NCBI GenBank assembly: GCA_022709585.1
Contig: JAKLIN010000027.1
Location: 1 to 6,369 of the forward strand
From: Nanobdellota archaeon
GTDB taxonomy: Archaea; Nanobdellota; Nanobdellia; Pacearchaeales; GW2011-AR1
Length of the DNA: 6,369 nt
Direction of reading: 5' to 3'
Positions 4,745 through 6,369 of the stretch are shown piece by piece (the stretch's first letter is position 1; every line of letters starts with the position of its first letter). Below the pieces are notes generated by a model that did no database searches, was not told where the DNA came from, and saw only the letters and a program-made list of their open reading frames with translations. Both the position numbers and the translations under genes were made by a program.

Positions 4745-5449
4745 TTATTTTTCGTTTACAACCTCTTTCAATGCATTTTTTTGAATATCATAAATCTTTG
4801 CGCAAGCTTCTTTTGCAGTGTCAATTGCTTCTTCAAGTTGCTTTTGAGTTATTTTTCCATCAAGTTGAATATGTGTCATTTTTCCGTCAGAGGTGAAAGA
4901 CATTGGAATATCTGTTGGGCCTTCTCCTTCTTCCCAATCTTCTTCAGCTTTGCTAACATCAACAACAATTTGCTTGTCAAGTTTTCCTATTGAAACACTG
5001 GAAACCATTCCTTTCATAGGAATTCCTGCATGTGCAAGTGCCATTGCAGCAGCATTGATTCCTGCGCATCTTGTTGAAGCATTTGCTTGGATAATATTAA
5101 TGTAAACATCAACTACTGCATTTGGATATTTGTCAAGCATTAAAACAGGTTCAAGTGCCCATTCTGTGATTTTACTGATTTCAGCACTTCTTCTGTTCCC
5201 TCCAGGGCGAATTCTATCTGAAACTGAGAAGCTAAGCATATTGTATTCGCATCTCAATGTTCCTTTCTCTGGGTTTTGTTGGTGCTGAGGGTGGAATTTT
5301 CTTGGACCGTAAACTGCAGCAATTGCAATTGTGTCTCCGAATGCAAACATTGCGCTTCCGTCTGCATTAGGAATTATTCCAACTTTTGCAACTATCTTTC
5401 TTGTTTCTTTCACTTTTCTTCCGTCGGGTCTCTTAAATTCTTCACTCAT
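4745..5449 (-). CDS. rrp41: Exosome complex catalytic subunit Rrp41 (RNase PH family)
   Basis: Catalytic subunit of the archaeal exosome ring, a phosphorolytic 3'-5' exoribonuclease that can also add tails from nucleoside diphosphates. With the start at 5449 it has 234 residues, near the family norm of ~240-250. Motifs are RPDGRK (7-12), GIIPNADGSAMFAFGDT (24-40), AVYGPRKFHPQH (45-56), NRRSAEISK (85-93), the phosphate-binding segment QANASTRCAG (121-130) and the putative catalytic Asp180 in PTDIPM. Family members usually read QADxGTR, so Asn123 and Ser125 are variants. The ATG at 5449 overlaps the rrp4 stop by 8 nt and has an AAAGGAG site 7 nt upstream. A longer frame from 5479 would add ten residues (MKKCLQRRRK) inside rrp4, with no support. 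Confidence 0.97.
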   Translation of the reverse strand: MSEEFKRPDGRKVKETRKIVAKVGIIPNADGSAMFAFGDTIAIAAVYGPRKFHPQHQQNPEKGTLRCEYNMLSFSVSDRIRPGGNRRSAEISKITEWALEPVLMLDKYPNAVVDVYINIIQANASTRCAGINAAAMALAHAGIPMKGMVSSVSIGKLDKQIVVDVSKAEEDWEEGEGPTDIPMSFTSDGKMTHIQLDGKITQKQLEEAIDTAKEACAKIYDIQKNALKEVVNEK

Positions 5450-6116
5450 TTTTCTTCTCCTTTGCAAACATTTTTTCAACTTCTTCGGTTAGTCCGTGAG
5501 CGAAAATATTGTCTGCTACAAATAAAACAGCTTTTTTAGCTTTTAATTCATCTTCAATATTACTTCCTTTGATCCAAATAATTCCATTCTGTCCAACAAC
5601 GATTTCACATCCAGTTTCTTTCTTTATCAAGTTTACCATGCTTCCTTCTCTTCCAATAACTCTTGGAACTCTGTTGGAATTCACTTCTAAAATCATACCG
5701 TCGTCGATTCTCTCCAATCCTCTTGATTTGATTGTTAAATCAATTCCTTTTTTGCTTAAATTAAGTATTTTAGCAATGACCATGTCTCCGATGTCAAGAA
5801 CACTTTCCAATTCTCCTCTGTTAACATATCTTGGAACTTCGCTTACAGGAAGGAAAGAATTTTCAGGTGTTCCAATATCAATAAACCATCCATTAAGAAG
5901 AACATTCTCAACTTTTCCGATTACAACATTTCCTCTTCTTGGTTGGTATGTTCCAGAAATAGGAATAACTTTTACAAGTTTATCTGTTTCTTCGAATAAG
6001 CCGTATCGAATTGCAACAATTTCGTCGCCTCTCTTTTCTGTCCATTCGCCTGGTAAGTAATCATTTCCTTCAGCGATAACTTCGCCGGGAATAACTAATC
6101 TTTTTTCGTCTGTCAT
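5442..6116 (-). CDS. rrp4: Exosome complex RNA-binding cap subunit Rrp4
   Basis: RNA-binding cap protein that sits on the Rrp41/Rrp42 ring and feeds substrates into the pore, with preference for A-rich RNA in studied archaea. Three parts are visible in 224 residues, a normal length. The N-terminal beta domain (1-58) contains VIPGEVIAEGNDYLPGEWT. The S1 domain (about 61-132) contains RGNVVIGKVENVLLNGWFIDIG. The KH domain (about 148-205) carries the Rrp4-type loop GREGSM (155-160) in place of GKNGSM and then TGCEIVVGQNGIIWIKG. The tail is lysine-rich. The ATG lies 7 nt after the SBDS stop without a Shine-Dalgarno. The stop is buried in the rrp41 start, so the two proteins are likely made in coupled fashion. 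Confidence 0.97.
   Translation of the reverse strand: MTDEKRLVIPGEVIAEGNDYLPGEWTEKRGDEIVAIRYGLFEETDKLVKVIPISGTYQPRRGNVVIGKVENVLLNGWFIDIGTPENSFLPVSEVPRYVNRGELESVLDIGDMVIAKILNLSKKGIDLTIKSRGLERIDDGMILEVNSNRVPRVIGREGSMVNLIKKETGCEIVVGQNGIIWIKGSNIEDELKAKKAVLFVADNIFAHGLTEEVEKMFAKEKKNE
5457..5463 (-). promoter_or_regulatory. Shine-Dalgarno site of rrp41
   Basis: The minus strand reads AAAGGAG, ending 7 nt before the rrp41 ATG and lying inside the rrp4 coding end. It is the only clear Shine-Dalgarno seen among the genes here, and it decides the start at 5449 over the upstream in-frame ATG at 5479. The 16S 3' end is not in the window, so the anti-Shine-Dalgarno cannot be checked. Confidence 0.6.
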
Positions 6117-6123
6117 TTTTTAT

Positions 6124-6369
6124 TTAATCTTTTAATTCTTCTGTTAGTGCAGAACCGTGTGTCACGGAATTTAATTTATCGTAAAAATCCATTATCGCTC
6201 CAGAAGGAATTACCAAAGTTGCTTGAAGACTTCCGTCGTTCATCCAATCTTCGCTTTCCTTGTAAGGCGCAATTATTCCATAGGATTTTCCTGTGTACAT
6301 TGCTGGAATAGTAATCCTTATTTTTTTAGTTTTTAAAGTTATTGGAATGATAGGAGCAATCTTATCCAT
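6124..6369 (-). CDS. SBDS family ribosome maturation protein, C-terminal part (5' end outside window)
   Basis: The visible 81 residues match the C-terminal domain III of archaeal SBDS (Sdo1 homologue). The family helps mature the large ribosomal subunit and, in eukaryotes, works with EFL1 to release eIF6. Recognisable pieces are APIIPITLKTKKIRITIP, YTGKSYGII, WMNDGSLQATLVIPSG and FYDKLNSVTHG. The full family protein is about 230 residues, so about 150 N-terminal residues lie beyond the right edge, and the Met at 6369 is an internal residue, not the start. The gene leads into rrp4, the usual first step of the archaeal exosome superoperon, 7 nt before its ATG. The fragment is in frame up to the edge, with no sign of damage. 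Confidence 0.92.
   Translation of the reverse strand: MDKIAPIIPITLKTKKIRITIPAMYTGKSYGIIAPYKESEDWMNDGSLQATLVIPSGAIMDFYDKLNSVTHGSALTEELKD

Noticed and set aside
5450..5479. Longer Rrp41 start with MKKCLQRRRK
   Set aside because: It lies inside rrp4 and lacks a ribosome site, while the ATG at 5449 has AAAGGAG 7 nt upstream and gives the family's usual N-terminus.
5509..6060. 183-codon open frame on the plus strand
   Set aside because: It is the antisense shadow of rrp4, whose S1 and KH domains are certain; the translated protein shows no family feature.

Overview
The window looks like a piece of an archaeal chromosome, probably from a DPANN lineage (Pacearchaeota/Woesearchaeota-like; the exact phylum is inference). 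Every informational gene is of archaeal type: the exosome proteins Rrp4, Rrp41 and Rrp42, the SBDS protein, the RNA polymerase subunit K and an archaeal-type uS2. The partial 16S rRNA carries archaeal signatures. The DNA is AT-rich, the genes are tightly packed, and TATA boxes sit about 25-27 bp before start codons, which suggests leaderless mRNAs.

Layout from right to left, nearly all on the minus strand. 6369-4745 holds the 3' end of SBDS, then rrp4 and rrp41, with rrp42 following to 3946 and rpoK to 3554. These five genes are 7 nt or less apart or overlap, so they read as one operon for RNA degradation/processing, ribosome maturation and transcription. A 59-residue single-pass membrane protein gene (3343-3522) then interrupts the run on the plus strand. 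It lies convergent to rpoK and divergent from enolase. Enolase (3244-2084) and uS2 (2005-1127) follow, each with its own probable leaderless promoter. After a U-rich terminator there is a strong TATA/BRE element, a leader of about 160 nt, and the first ~875 nt of 16S rRNA, which runs off the left edge.

Two classic archaeal gene neighbourhoods appear joined here: SBDS-rrp4-rrp41-rrp42 (the exosome superoperon) and rpoK-eno-rpsB (normally the tail of the L18e-L13-S9-rpoN cluster). An rRNA operon sits directly downstream.

The most interesting points are: (1) the small membrane protein, whose tail has a tryptophan- and cysteine-flanked motif and which lies at the junction of the two clusters; (2) an 8-nt element in the rRNA leader that is perfectly complementary to the 5' pseudoknot strand of the 16S, followed at once by a neat hairpin; (3) charged extensions on RpoK (acidic C-terminal tail) and uS2 (83-residue K/E-rich N-terminal extension); (4) a short, divergent enolase that still keeps every catalytic residue. 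I saw no mobile element, CRISPR array or tRNA.
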